IMG/VR virus record: IMGVR_UViG_3300014501_000025 | Span: 1 to 52,300 of that record | Source of the DNA: a virus | Reading direction: 5' to 3' (one strand) | DNA length: 52,300 nt | Shown: piece after piece, positions 1 through 6,647 of the stretch | Layout of the letters: every line of letters begins with the position of its first letter | Position numbering within the stretch: position 1 is the stretch's first letter | Made by a program: the position numbers and the translations under genes | Notes under the pieces: generated by a model | Database searches by the model: none | Seen by the model: the letters and a program-made list of their open reading frames with translations, nothing else | What the model was told of the DNA's origin: nothing

Positions 1-94
1 AACTCGCAGGTGCCTGACCAGGCCGTCAAGCAGCGCGCGGGTGAGCGCGAGCTTCCCACGCTCCAGACGGGCTCGGGAAAAGCGCCGGGCGCCT
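1..94. repeat. Fold-back repeat at the left edge (inverted copy of 255-320, direct copy of 228-256)
   Basis: Bases 1-66 are the exact reverse complement of 255-320, and bases 66-94 exactly repeat 228-256 in direct orientation. Sequence from inside the following gene therefore appears first inverted and then direct, joined end to end. A 66-base perfect inverted copy joined to a 29-base direct copy at a contig-like edge is typical of a template-switch chimera or assembly fold-back. A genuine recent rearrangement is the alternative. The repeated bases belong to the HTH region of the gene at 102-587. Confidence 0.9.
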
Positions 95-101
95 CGCGGC
101 C

Positions 102-587
102 ATGTGGGCTACTAATCCGAGCGTGGGCCTGAGCGAACTCAATGCGGACGAGCTGAAAACACGGATCGAGGCCGCCCGCGCGCTGCGCAACATCGAGCAG
201 ATCGACCTAGACGACCTGTTCGCCGGCGACGGGCTCGGGAAAAGCGCCGGGCGCCTGGAGCGTGGGAAGCTCGCGCTCACCCGCGCGCTGCTTGACGGCC
301 TGGTCAGGCACCTGCGAGTTCCCGAGCGGTGGTTCACGACCCGGGACATCGACCCGCTCTTCTACGGAGAGAGCGAGAGCAGTCGTTTAGAGGTCGAGCT
401 GGCCGGGATGCGGGCGAGCATGGACCGCATGCTCAGGACCGTCGAGGAACGGCCCGACCTCAAACAGGAGATCCAGGAGGCGTTCGAGGACTATGCCCGG
501 CGCCTAGCCCCCGAAATCGGGAAGCTTCCGCGGCGATCCAAGCGTAATCAGGATCGCCCTGCGGAAGAGCCACCAGCCGCCGCGTGA
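102..587 (+). CDS. XRE-like DNA-binding protein (possible phage repressor)
   Basis: A 161-residue protein. Residues about 24-75 follow the pattern of an XRE/Cro helix-turn-helix: a helix with RALRNIEQIDLDDL, then a turn, then SAGRLERGK, and a closing segment ending VPERWF, which is common after XRE domains. The second half (about 80-140) is charged and helical, with a possible coiled coil, and the tail is rich in Pro and Ala. The ATG at 102 lies only 8 bases after the fold-back repeat, so the true start and upstream region may be missing or scrambled. A role as lysogeny repressor or operator-binding regulator is inferred from position and fold only. It could equally be a host XRE protein if the left boundary lies outside the prophage. 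Confidence 0.6.
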   Translation: MWATNPSVGLSELNADELKTRIEAARALRNIEQIDLDDLFAGDGLGKSAGRLERGKLALTRALLDGLVRHLRVPERWFTTRDIDPLFYGESESSRLEVELAGMRASMDRMLRTVEERPDLKQEIQEAFEDYARRLAPEIGKLPRRSKRNQDRPAEEPPAAA

Positions 588-957
588 GGAACGCGCCGAG
601 CATGCACGCCCCCTCCCGCATTATCTCCATGCCTGTCGGGGGCCCCTGCGGAGCGCCGCGGCCTTCGATCAGTCGCAGGGCTGGCCGTCCGTGTACCGCT
701 GTTGGCCCTCGAGGAACCGCGATGGCCGACTGGTCTCCATGATCCTTCATCCCGCTGCTCTCCTTCGCTCCCTTGGGTCGGCTGGCTCTCGCCACCGGGC
801 GGCAATCCGTTGACCGGCAGCCGAGGTTACACCGGCGTGACAGCCATGCAACCCGGTATCGCCCCACTTTGCGGCCAACGCGCGGAAGGCTCGAACATGC
901 GTCCAGACGACCAACTTTCAGGCAGCTCACGAACACTCACCAGGGCTCGCTAAGGCT
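588..957. other. 370 bp with no supported gene
   Basis: Open frames exist here on both strands, but they lack a ribosome site and conserved features and look like GC-driven shadows. No clear promoter, tRNA or repeat is visible. The stretch separates the regulator on the left from the lipoprotein gene on the right and probably carries the promoter of the latter. Confidence 0.5.
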
Positions 958-1389
958 ATGCGCCGGCTGATCGTCGTCGCGGTGACGGCCGCCGCCCTCG
1001 CCGGCTGCGGAGGGAGCGGCGCGCCTGCCGCTAGCCCAACGCAGCAGGTCACGAACGTGACCAACCACTTCACCGTCGACGTGGGTCAGAAGGACTACGC
1101 CGCCGCGTGCAAGCTGACCACCGGGGCGATGCGCCAGAGCTGCGCCGGCCTCGCGGACCTGCCTCAGCTCCAAGCCGAGTGCAAGGGCGAGGGCACCAAC
1201 ACCACCAGCGTCCTGGGTCGCGACTGCGCAGCCCTACCAGCCCAGCAGGCGCCCCTCGCGGGATTCACGAGCCTCACGGTCTCCAAGGTGGTCGTGTCGG
1301 GTCCAAGCGCGACCGTGGCGTTCAGCGGAAGCAGCGAAGTGATGCAGCTGGCCAAGCGCAACGGCCGGTGGCTCGTGAGCTCGGGGTGA
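958..1389 (+). CDS. Small secreted lipoprotein of unknown function
   Basis: A 143-residue protein with a short basic N-terminus (MRR), a hydrophobic stretch and the lipobox LAGC (Cys17), so it should be exported and lipid-anchored. The mature part has a Ser/Pro/Ala linker, four further cysteines (about residues 47, 57, 71, 86) and alternating strands at the C-terminus (SLTVSKVVVSGPSATVAF, ending GRWLVSSG). That ending resembles the last strands of NTF2-like lipoproteins of actinobacteria. It stands alone on the plus strand and is convergent with the leftward phage operon. A prophage lipoprotein of this type may be a lysogenic-conversion protein or a host gene at the prophage edge. No function is assigned. 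Confidence 0.65.
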   Translation: MRRLIVVAVTAAALAGCGGSGAPAASPTQQVTNVTNHFTVDVGQKDYAAACKLTTGAMRQSCAGLADLPQLQAECKGEGTNTTSVLGRDCAALPAQQAPLAGFTSLTVSKVVVSGPSATVAFSGSSEVMQLAKRNGRWLVSSG

Positions 1390-1402
1390 CCCACAACGCA
1401 AA

Positions 1403-1448
1403 AGAGCCCCGGCCCGGCCCCGCCGAAGCGAGACCGAGCCGGGGCTCT
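1403..1448 (-). terminator. Strong hairpin ending the leftward operon
   Basis: Bases 1403-1413 pair perfectly with 1438-1448 (11 bp, stem AGAGCCCCGGC, 24-base loop). Read on the minus strand the hairpin is followed by a short run of T, as in an intrinsic terminator. It lies 113 bases downstream of the last leftward gene (stop at 1562) and just after the convergent lipoprotein stop (1389). It probably separates the two transcripts. Confidence 0.75.
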
Positions 1449-1561
1449 GAGGCAGGCATGAGTGAGCCCGAAGGCTACGCACACGTGCGGATATGAAGTT
1501 GTGCGAGCGTCGGGCCCTCGACCTCCCGACGCTCGCGGTTCTCGCCCGAAGGCGGGAAGGT

Positions 1562-2116
1562 TCAGGCGATGTGAGCCGGCAGGCCTGACCGCCACACGGC
1601 GCGGGCCCGCCAATCCGGGTATGGGATGTGGTGGACCCCCTCCCCCTTGCTGCGATGGCAAACGTCGCAGAGCTGCATCAGGTTCCCCTCGGACTCCATG
1701 TAGGCGAGGAAGACCTCCTCGTGCGACTTTGCCGCCAGCTCGGGATGGCGCCCGAGCCATCCGTCGATGTTGGAGAACGACTCGACCATGAAGCCTGCGT
1801 CCTCGCGGTGCGAGCTGTCCCACCACTTCGCCACGTCGATCGCGTTCAGCAGGCTGAACTCAAGGTCGGCGTGGTGGGCTTCGAGCTGATACGCGCCGAG
1901 CGGGTTGCTCGCGGTCGCGGGCTCGTCCTTGGCGCCCAGGTCCTCGTATCGGACGCCGCAGCGCCAGCAGGGGATGTCCTGCTTGCGCATCTGCTTCTTC
2001 GCGGCGGCGAACAGCCGGTAGTGAGGGTCGGTCGCCCGGGGCTCGTGCTCAGGCACCCACTCTCGCAAGCGGGTGTTGAGCACGACCATCTGGTAGTGCG
2101 CGGCCGTGAGGCTCAT
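1562..2116 (-). CDS. HNH endonuclease-like protein
   Basis: A 184-residue protein with an HNH/McrA-like zinc-binding nuclease layout. A CWRCG knuckle is at about 50-54, the central LEAHHADLEFS motif carries the catalytic-type His pair (about 78-81), and a second knuckle LCDVCHRSKGEGVHH follows at about 149-163. As last gene of the leftward operon it lies next to the lysis genes, not beside terminase, so a packaging role is less likely than a free-standing nuclease role. It overlaps the upstream gene by 4 bases (ATGA). The HNH assignment is firm from motifs. The target and role are unknown. Confidence 0.75.
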   Translation of the reverse strand: MSLTAAHYQMVVLNTRLREWVPEHEPRATDPHYRLFAAAKKQMRKQDIPCWRCGVRYEDLGAKDEPATASNPLGAYQLEAHHADLEFSLLNAIDVAKWWDSSHREDAGFMVESFSNIDGWLGRHPELAAKSHEEVFLAYMESEGNLMQLCDVCHRSKGEGVHHIPYPDWRARAVWRSGLPAHIA

Positions 2117-2217
2117 CCGATCACCGCCGCGATTCCGAACGAGACGGCGATGACCACCAGGACCACGACGACCCCGATGGCCATCCCCTCGAGAGTGGCG
2201 CGAGTCTCATCGGTCAT
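2113..2217 (-). CDS. 34-residue single-span membrane protein
   Basis: The start is chosen at the ATG that overlaps the upstream stop (ATGA). The peptide has a short polar N-terminus (MTDETRATLEG) and one long hydrophobic helix rich in Val, Ile and Ala that ends the protein. Its place between the holin-like genes and the terminal HNH gene suggests an accessory lysis or membrane peptide. There is no recognisable family. Confidence 0.55.
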   Translation of the reverse strand: MTDETRATLEGMAIGVVVVLVVIAVSFGIAAVIG

Positions 2218-2333
2218 CGAGCCCGCCCACCGAGTCCCGCCCGGACGCGGCCGGCCAGCCCCCGGAGCGCGGTGAACACCGCGATCGGCAGCCATAGCAA
2301 TGCCATGCCGAGTAGCGTCAGCGGCTTGTTCAC
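2214..2333 (-). CDS. 39-residue membrane peptide with basic tail
   Basis: A GTG start overlaps the stop of the holin-like gene (GTGA), and the stop overlaps the next ATG (ATGA). The sequence has one hydrophobic segment (about residues 5-22, LTLLGMALLWLPIAVF) followed by an Arg-rich tail (GRVRAGLGGRAR). This is a small single-span protein with an inside-positive end. It lies in a run of tightly coupled lysis-region genes, and a holin-accessory role is inferred from context alone. Confidence 0.5.
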   Translation of the reverse strand: MNKPLTLLGMALLWLPIAVFTALRGLAGRVRAGLGGRAR

Positions 2334-2605
2334 AGCCGCGTCCGACTTCCCGCAGCCGGCGCCGGGGTCGGGACGATGGGCTTGGCGACGTTCGGGATCA
2401 GGTACGTGACGAGCGCGAGGACGAGGCCCGACCCGGCGATCGTCAGGGACAGCGTGTCGATCTTGCCCGCGAACACGCTGTTGACAGCCGCGACGACGAC
2501 CGCAAGCGTGGCGGGGACGATCGCCTTCGCGAACGGCGACAACGGGCCGAGGATCGATGCCAGGGCCGTAAGCAGCTGGGTGAGGACTCCCTCTTCGGTC
2601 TGCAT
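2330..2605 (-). CDS. Holin-like membrane protein (internal start)
   Basis: A 91-residue protein read from an ATG at 2605 that is preceded by a good ribosome site (GAAGGGAG). It has two hydrophobic segments: about residues 24-46 (FAKAIVPATLAVVVAAVNSVF) and about 54-72 (LTIAGSGLVLALVTYLIPN). A short Pro/Ala-rich, basic C-terminus follows. Two helices of this size next to a lysin suggest a class II-like holin. It shares reading frame and stop with the upstream papain-like hydrolase, with no stop codon between them, so it may be made both as a free holin by internal initiation and as the C-terminal part of a fusion. Confidence 0.65.
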   Translation of the reverse strand: MQTEEGVLTQLLTALASILGPLSPFAKAIVPATLAVVVAAVNSVFAGKIDTLSLTIAGSGLVLALVTYLIPNVAKPIVPTPAPAAGSRTRL

Positions 2606-3184
2606 GATGGTGGGCTCCCTTCGAGAGCTTTGGAGTGAGGCTTGAAGTGAGACTGAGGCTGGACTTGAGGTCGAGGCATAGAACGAGAAAAGCTCCTGCG
2701 GACTGATCGAAGCGGCGTCGACCGGGTAGATCACCCAGCCGCGCACGAGCGCTTCCGCGCACAGCGACGAGCAGATTTGTGTGCCTTCGACGCCGAACCA
2801 CAGTCCGCGGCCGGGCGTCAGGAATCGCAACGCAATCCCGAGATCGGTCAGCCAGCCGTACTCGTCGCCGACGCACGACCGCGCGAACGCGACTGCCTGC
2901 GCCGCGTCATCGCCGGTGAGCCCGGTCCGGACGATCCAGTACTCGATGCCGCGATATGCCGTCAGGGGTGCGCGGGCCACGCCGCGGGTCAGCGCCTCGA
3001 TGGTGCTGCTGGGCGTGTCGCAGAACGCGGCGTGTGACACGTCGGCGTGACGTAGCCGCAGTCGCTCGCCGAGCCGGATCACCCACGGGACGAACCCTCG
3101 GCGGTGGCAGAGGAGAATGTCGCCGGGCATCACCCCGGTGGCATCCTGGCCGGCCGGGACGTGTTCCATCCGGGCGGGGGTCAC
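2330..3184 (-). CDS. Permuted papain-like (YiiX-type) hydrolase fused in frame to holin-like domain
   Basis: The start is a GTG that overlaps the previous stop (GTGA). The 284-residue product opens with PGDILLCHRR (about residues 19-28), then carries a histidine region (LRHADVSHAAFCD). YRGIEYWIVR and a Cys-containing TQICSSLCAEAL follow at about 144-155. This order, with His before Cys, matches the permuted NlpC/P60 or YiiX hydrolases that cut peptide or acyl bonds in the cell wall. From about residue 194 the frame runs without a stop into the holin-like protein. The linker contains a ribosome site, so the fusion may be only partly translated. A role in wall degradation or lysis is inferred. 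Confidence 0.65.
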   Translation of the reverse strand: MTPARMEHVPAGQDATGVMPGDILLCHRRGFVPWVIRLGERLRLRHADVSHAAFCDTPSSTIEALTRGVARAPLTAYRGIEYWIVRTGLTGDDAAQAVAFARSCVGDEYGWLTDLGIALRFLTPGRGLWFGVEGTQICSSLCAEALVRGWVIYPVDAASISPQELFSFYASTSSPASVSLQASLQSSRREPTIMQTEEGVLTQLLTALASILGPLSPFAKAIVPATLAVVVAAVNSVFAGKIDTLSLTIAGSGLVLALVTYLIPNVAKPIVPTPAPAAGSRTRL

Positions 3185-3447
3185 GTCTCGCGACTGAGTA
3201 GCGGCTCCGGGATGAGGCCCACCAGCGGGAACGCCGGAAAGCCCGACTGGGGTCTGACGTCGAGCCGCGCGCCATCGTAGGTCAGCCATGCCGTCATCGG
3301 CCGTTTCCGGGAGCCGAGATACAGGATCGAATCGGGGTTGACCCGCACGACCTGCGTGACGGTGATCCCGCGCTGGCGCAGCAGCATCGCGGCGTTGTGG
3401 TGCACGCCCGTCTCAACCCGCGCGGGCGGCTCCGACAGCAAGCCCAT
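3181..3447 (-). CDS. Conserved-looking small protein, function unknown
   Basis: An 88-residue protein with a clear ribosome site (AGGAG) 6 bases before the ATG. It is predicted to be mostly strands (VTQVVRVNPDSILYLGS, then TAWLTYDGARLDV). It lies between two papain-like proteins and overlaps the next gene by GTGA, so it is translated with the lysis cluster. No family is recognised. Confidence 0.6.
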   Translation of the reverse strand: MGLLSEPPARVETGVHHNAAMLLRQRGITVTQVVRVNPDSILYLGSRKRPMTAWLTYDGARLDVRPQSGFPAFPLVGLIPEPLLSRET

Positions 3448-3456
3448 GGCATGCTC

Positions 3457-4278
3457 CTATGCGGCGAACTGCCGGCGGGCGGCGAGGACGATGAACTTCT
3501 CGATGTCCTGGTCCTTGAACCCCTCGGCCGTCTTGCCGGTCACCCGGTTGTAGAGCTCCAGGTCAGCGTAGGCGTAGGCCTCGTCGTTGAGGTTGACGAG
3601 GTAGCGGTTCGTGATCCCGACACGCCGGGCCCAGGAGATGATCGCCCACCGGCCCATCTGCGGGATGTAGTGGCCGCCGATGATCGGCGAGCCGGAAACG
3701 TAGTCCCACGAGATGCCCTCGGAGAACTGCTCCTGTTGGGCTTCCTGCACCTGGACCCCGAGGCCGACGCGCTCGAACAGCCACGCGCACTCCCAGATCT
3801 CCTGCAGGTTGCCGGGGGTCAGCGAGACGTGCTGGCCGATCTTGTGGACCGTCCCGGCGTCGTCGTAGATCCCCGCCGTCTGACGGTGCGCCAGCACGTC
3901 CTGAAGGTTCGACCCGGTGTCGCCCGCGCCGGTCTCCGGGTCGTAGCCCGAGTAGGCGGCGTACTGCGCGACGATCGTCTTGCCGCTGATCGCGGGCACG
4001 GGCCGGCCGCTGGTCTTGGCGCCCTCCATGATCTCGTGACCGGGGCCAGCCCACGCACAGTCGCCGCAGCCCTGAAAGCCCTCGAAGACGGTGTCGTCGG
4101 GCCCGTTGCCGAGCATCTGCCACTGGTCGCCCGCGAACGCGTCGGCGTGCCCGAAGTTGCTGGGGAAGGTGGGGAGGCTGACCTTGGCGTCCTTGACGAG
4201 CGCCTGGCGAAGCTCCGAGTAGCGGGGGGTACCCGAGCGCAGTGGGGTGGCGTCTTGCTTGCCGAGAGGCAGTGACAT
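3457..4278 (-). CDS. Papain-like cysteine peptidase-type protein
   Basis: A 273-residue protein. A candidate catalytic cysteine lies in FQGCGDCAWAGPGHEIM (about residues 68-84), in the way C1/C39-like folds place Cys before a helix. A later GGHYIPQMGRWAIISW (about 209-224) carries the His and a beta strand, and the following part contains an Asn (NRYLVNLND). There is no signal peptide. Proteins of this layout occur in phages of actinobacteria beside structural genes. The substrate is not known, and it could be a structural or wall-cutting component. It follows the preceding gene by 24 bases and has a GAGCC-type weak ribosome site. Confidence 0.6.
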   Translation of the reverse strand: MSLPLGKQDATPLRSGTPRYSELRQALVKDAKVSLPTFPSNFGHADAFAGDQWQMLGNGPDDTVFEGFQGCGDCAWAGPGHEIMEGAKTSGRPVPAISGKTIVAQYAAYSGYDPETGAGDTGSNLQDVLAHRQTAGIYDDAGTVHKIGQHVSLTPGNLQEIWECAWLFERVGLGVQVQEAQQEQFSEGISWDYVSGSPIIGGHYIPQMGRWAIISWARRVGITNRYLVNLNDEAYAYADLELYNRVTGKTAEGFKDQDIEKFIVLAARRQFAA

Positions 4279-4302
4279 GCGGGCTCCTTCAGGGGCGAGT
4301 GG

Positions 4303-4485
4303 CTATTCGGGCAGGACTTGCAGCGGGAGGACCATGAACCCGACCGGCGGCTCACCGGACTGGGTGGCGATCCGGGCGAGCTGCTCACCCTTGGCTTGCG
4401 CGGTCGCTGCGTCGGGCGCGGCGTACGCGTAGCACTGCTCAGCGCCGTCGACGGTCGTGTACGTGTAGAGAACGAACGGCGGCAT
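4303..4485 (-). CDS. 60-residue protein from an internal in-frame start
   Basis: The ATG at 4485 has a good ribosome site (AAGGAG, 6 bases upstream), and the peptide begins MPPFVLYTYTTVDGAEQCYAY. It is a small alpha/beta domain ending in PVGFMVLPLQVLPE. The upstream gene reads into it without a stop, so both a long form (4303-4674) and this short form are possible. The function is unknown. Confidence 0.55.
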   Translation of the reverse strand: MPPFVLYTYTTVDGAEQCYAYAAPDAATAQAKGEQLARIATQSGEPPVGFMVLPLQVLPE

Positions 4486-4674
4486 GCTGGCTCCTTGCGG
4501 CGAGGGCTTGGCGTACTGCTGGTCGAGGCAGGCGGCTTCCATCTGCGCGCGGGCTTTCGCGAGGTCCTCCTCGAACAGCGCGAGCTCGTCGGGCTCGAAG
4601 TGCTCAACGGCGCGCGGACGGGCATTGAGATACGCCGCATACGCTTCGGTCTCCGCGCCGACGTCGAGGGTCAT
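4303..4674 (-). CDS. Hypothetical protein, long form containing the 60-residue C-terminal domain
   Basis: A 123-residue protein starting at the ATG that overlaps the previous stop (TGATG). Residues 1-50 are an acidic helical region (ETEAYAAYLNARPRAVEHF, then LALFEEDLAKARAQMEAACL). A short linker with a buried ribosome site leads to the small domain that can also start on its own. The overall similarity to phage small proteins of the lysis-proximal region is vague, and no function is claimed. Confidence 0.5.
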   Translation of the reverse strand: MTLDVGAETEAYAAYLNARPRAVEHFEPDELALFEEDLAKARAQMEAACLDQQYAKPSPQGASMPPFVLYTYTTVDGAEQCYAYAAPDAATAQAKGEQLARIATQSGEPPVGFMVLPLQVLPE

Positions 4675-4847
4675 CAGTGAGGCACGAGCGCGAACAGCCC
4701 CGCGAGGACGACGATCGCGATGAGGTAGAGGCCGAACTTGCCGAGCAGCCGCATGTGCGCCGGCAGTGGCTCGTCCTTCGGGATCCGGCGGCTCATGAGG
4801 TAGACCTGCTCCTCGCGGATCCAGTGACCGCACTTAGGGCAACGCAT
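4674..4847 (-). CDS. 57-residue zinc-knuckle plus membrane-span protein
   Basis: Translated directly from the sequence. It begins MRCPKCGHWI, so it has a CxxC pair near the N-terminus that could bind zinc or pack against another protein. A basic linker is followed by a hydrophobic helix near the C-terminus (FGLYLIAIVVLAGLFALV). A GGAGG-like site lies about 11 bases before the ATG, and the stop overlaps the next start (TGATG). It is a probable small membrane protein of unknown role. Confidence 0.6.
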   Translation of the reverse strand: MRCPKCGHWIREEQVYLMSRRIPKDEPLPAHMRLLGKFGLYLIAIVVLAGLFALVPH

Positions 4848-4863
4848 AGGCGTCCCCCCTCCC

Positions 4864-5052
4864 TCACTGCGTCGGGACTGCCAGCACGACGGCCGTGTAG
4901 CCCTCGGTCATGTCCGCCCCGGCGTTGAGCTTCGCGGCCTCGGCATCGGCGACGGCCTGCAACGCCGGCAGGTCGGTGCCCGTCGCGAGCGCGCGCTGGT
5001 CGAGAACCATCCCCTGCTGGACGAGTGCGACGTAGGTGATCTGGGCGGTCAT
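4864..5052 (-). CDS. 62-residue hypothetical protein
   Basis: It starts at the ATG overlapping the previous stop (ATGA). It is a small alpha/beta domain (MTAQITYVALVQQG at the start, TAVVLAVPTQ at the end) with a helical, Ala-rich centre. The size and layout resemble the 60-residue domain at 4303-4485 (strand, helix, strand ending in a VLxVP pattern), so the two may be distant paralogues. No function can be assigned. Confidence 0.5.
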   Translation of the reverse strand: MTAQITYVALVQQGMVLDQRALATGTDLPALQAVADAEAAKLNAGADMTEGYTAVVLAVPTQ

Positions 5053-5279
5053 GCGTAGTCGGTCCCTTCTGGCTCGGAGTCGCGGTAGAGCGGCTGGATG
5101 CCGGCGGCCTCGAGCGCGCGGACGTAGCCGAGGACGTAGGCGAGCGGGTGCTCGGTCGCGTCGCCGCGGACGGGCGCGATGCAGTAGGACCGCTCGCTGG
5201 TGTGCGGGCCCTGCCAGCCGTCGAGGAACCGGGCGGCGGTCGCCGCGCGGAGCATCGCCCGGATCTCCCGGTCGGTCAT
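5049..5279 (-). CDS. 76-residue hypothetical protein
   Basis: The start is taken at the ATG overlapping the upstream stop (ATGA). An earlier in-frame ATG exists at 5318, inside the upstream gene. The sequence has a helix with several Arg and Ala residues, a central aromatic patch (FLDGWQGPH), a strand (ERSYCIAPV) and a helix (AYVLGYVRALEAAG). No family is recognised. It is part of the coupled chain 4864-5554. Confidence 0.5.
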   Translation of the reverse strand: MTDREIRAMLRAATAARFLDGWQGPHTSERSYCIAPVRGDATEHPLAYVLGYVRALEAAGIQPLYRDSEPEGTDYA

Positions 5280-5554
5280 ACCGACCTCCAGACGCCGCGC
5301 TTGAGGTAGCCATGCCATCCGTCAGGTGCGTCGTAGATAGACGGGCTGACCGTGATCGTCCCGTCCTCGTGCTCGGTGATCGTGTGCGTTGAGACGCGGC
5401 CGACGTGGCCTGCGGGATCGAGGAGCCAGAGGTTCGGCTTCCCGTGGTAGTCCACGAGCATGTACGAGCCCAGCGCGCAGTGTCCGTTGTCGTAGGCGTC
5501 CCAGCCGGGCCCGGGCTCGCCGAAGACGGCATCAGGCAGTCGCTGCCCCTGCAT
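5276..5554 (-). CDS. 92-residue phage protein, DUF6527-like pattern
   Basis: The start is the ATG that overlaps the lysin stop (TGATG). The protein carries strands with the order NLWLLDPAGHVGRVSTHTI, then DGTITVSPSIYD, then GWHGYLKRGVWRSV at the end. A GTITVSPSI strand followed by GWHGYLxxGVW is a pattern seen in small phage proteins of the DUF6527 type. That naming is from memory and only moderately sure. No catalytic role is known for such proteins. It directly follows the lysin. Confidence 0.5.
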   Translation of the reverse strand: MQGQRLPDAVFGEPGPGWDAYDNGHCALGSYMLVDYHGKPNLWLLDPAGHVGRVSTHTITEHEDGTITVSPSIYDAPDGWHGYLKRGVWRSV

Positions 5555-6603
5555 CAATTCGTCGCCTTGACGTGCGCGGCCGCGCTGGTGAAGTACGACG
5601 CTCGTCCAACGAACACCGCGCAGTCCCTCTGCGCGTACGCGGTGCGGCTGAGCGCGAGCGCCCGCCGACGGCTGACGGCGTTGACCTTCGGGTGCTCGCG
5701 AAGCTGCGTCGAGAACCAGATGGCGCGCTGTGACAGCACCTGGCAGCCCCTGGCAGTGGATGCCCGCTCGGTCGATGCGGCGGCGCGCTGGTCGGACGCC
5801 ACGGTGCGCTTCGCGGCTGCGCACGCCGACTTCGAGATGCGGTGCGTGAAGCAGACCGGCAGCAGAGGTGCGGGCTTCGCGAACAGGCCGTAGTCCACGC
5901 TCTCGTCCGACGCGCCGATCCCGGGAACCGACGCCGACTCGGTGAACTGCCAGGCTTCGACAGGCCTGAAGAACGGCTGCAGCACCGAGGCGTACTGCGC
6001 CTGCCACAGCGGCAGGCCGGCGCTCGAGCCGCCCGGCCACGTGCCCGGCGACGTGTACACGGCGTGCGCGAGCGAACGCAGACAGCCGGCGTACGCGCTG
6101 GTGCCCGGGACTTCGATGTCGAGCACGAGCGGCATCCCCGCGGGAACGTGCCGGCGGATTGCGGCCGCCTCGGCTGAGCAGCCGACGGGGCGAACGAACC
6201 AGTAGGCCTGCACCTGAAGCCCGGCCGCGCGCGCCCCCGCGACGTGCGAGGCGTAGGTCGGGTCCGCAGCGGCGCCCTCGCCAGCCTTGACCACGACGGC
6301 GAAGATCCCCGAGGCCTTCACCGCGCGCCAGTTCACGGACGGCTGCCAATCGGACACGTCGACGAACCGGCGCCCAGCCGGGAAGGCGGTCCGCGGCGTG
6401 ATCCCCACGGCCGGCGCGGGGAGGCTGCAGCCCATGAAGCTGTTGCCCGGAATGCACCGCGACGTAGCGGATGGGCCCGTGACGGCCGTCAGCGTGGTGG
6501 AGTGGTGGCTGACCGTCGTGGCGGCGTGGTGGCTCGAGCCGCCGCAGCCGGCGAGCGCGAGCGCGCACGCGGCAGCGACGCCGAGAAGGCGCTTGGGATG
6601 CAT
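5554..6603 (-). CDS. GH25-family lysozyme (endolysin) with lipoprotein signal
   Basis: A 349-residue protein with a GGAGG ribosome site 5 bases before the ATG. The N-terminus is a lipoprotein signal with lipobox LAGC (Cys20), then a Ser/Thr/His-rich linker. The catalytic domain (about residues 78-250) follows GH25: FVDVSDWQ at 80-87, VVKAGEG at 104-110, the DIE acid pair at 162-164, and AWQFTES near the end. This family cleaves the beta-1,4 bond between MurNAc and GlcNAc. The C-terminal 100 residues are basic and contain four Cys, possibly a wall-binding module. An endolysin with a lipobox should be exported by Sec and tethered outside, so it would not need a large holin hole. Confidence 0.85.
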   Translation of the reverse strand: MHPKRLLGVAAACALALAGCGGSSHHAATTVSHHSTTLTAVTGPSATSRCIPGNSFMGCSLPAPAVGITPRTAFPAGRRFVDVSDWQPSVNWRAVKASGIFAVVVKAGEGAAADPTYASHVAGARAAGLQVQAYWFVRPVGCSAEAAAIRRHVPAGMPLVLDIEVPGTSAYAGCLRSLAHAVYTSPGTWPGGSSAGLPLWQAQYASVLQPFFRPVEAWQFTESASVPGIGASDESVDYGLFAKPAPLLPVCFTHRISKSACAAAKRTVASDQRAAASTERASTARGCQVLSQRAIWFSTQLREHPKVNAVSRRRALALSRTAYAQRDCAVFVGRASYFTSAAAHVKATN

Positions 6604-6647
6604 GGAGACCTCCGAGGGTCGAGAGAAGCGCGGGCTAGGCGCGGGGG

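Noticed and set aside
460-936. Minus-strand frame of 158 codons in the left gap
   Set aside because: It overlaps the XRE-like gene end, lacks a ribosome site and has no conserved features, so the region is reported as gene-free.
3397-4275. Plus-strand frame of 292 codons
   Set aside because: It is antisense to the papain-like gene and its ribosome site, with repetitive Val/Leu/Arg/Asp composition typical of a reverse-strand shadow.
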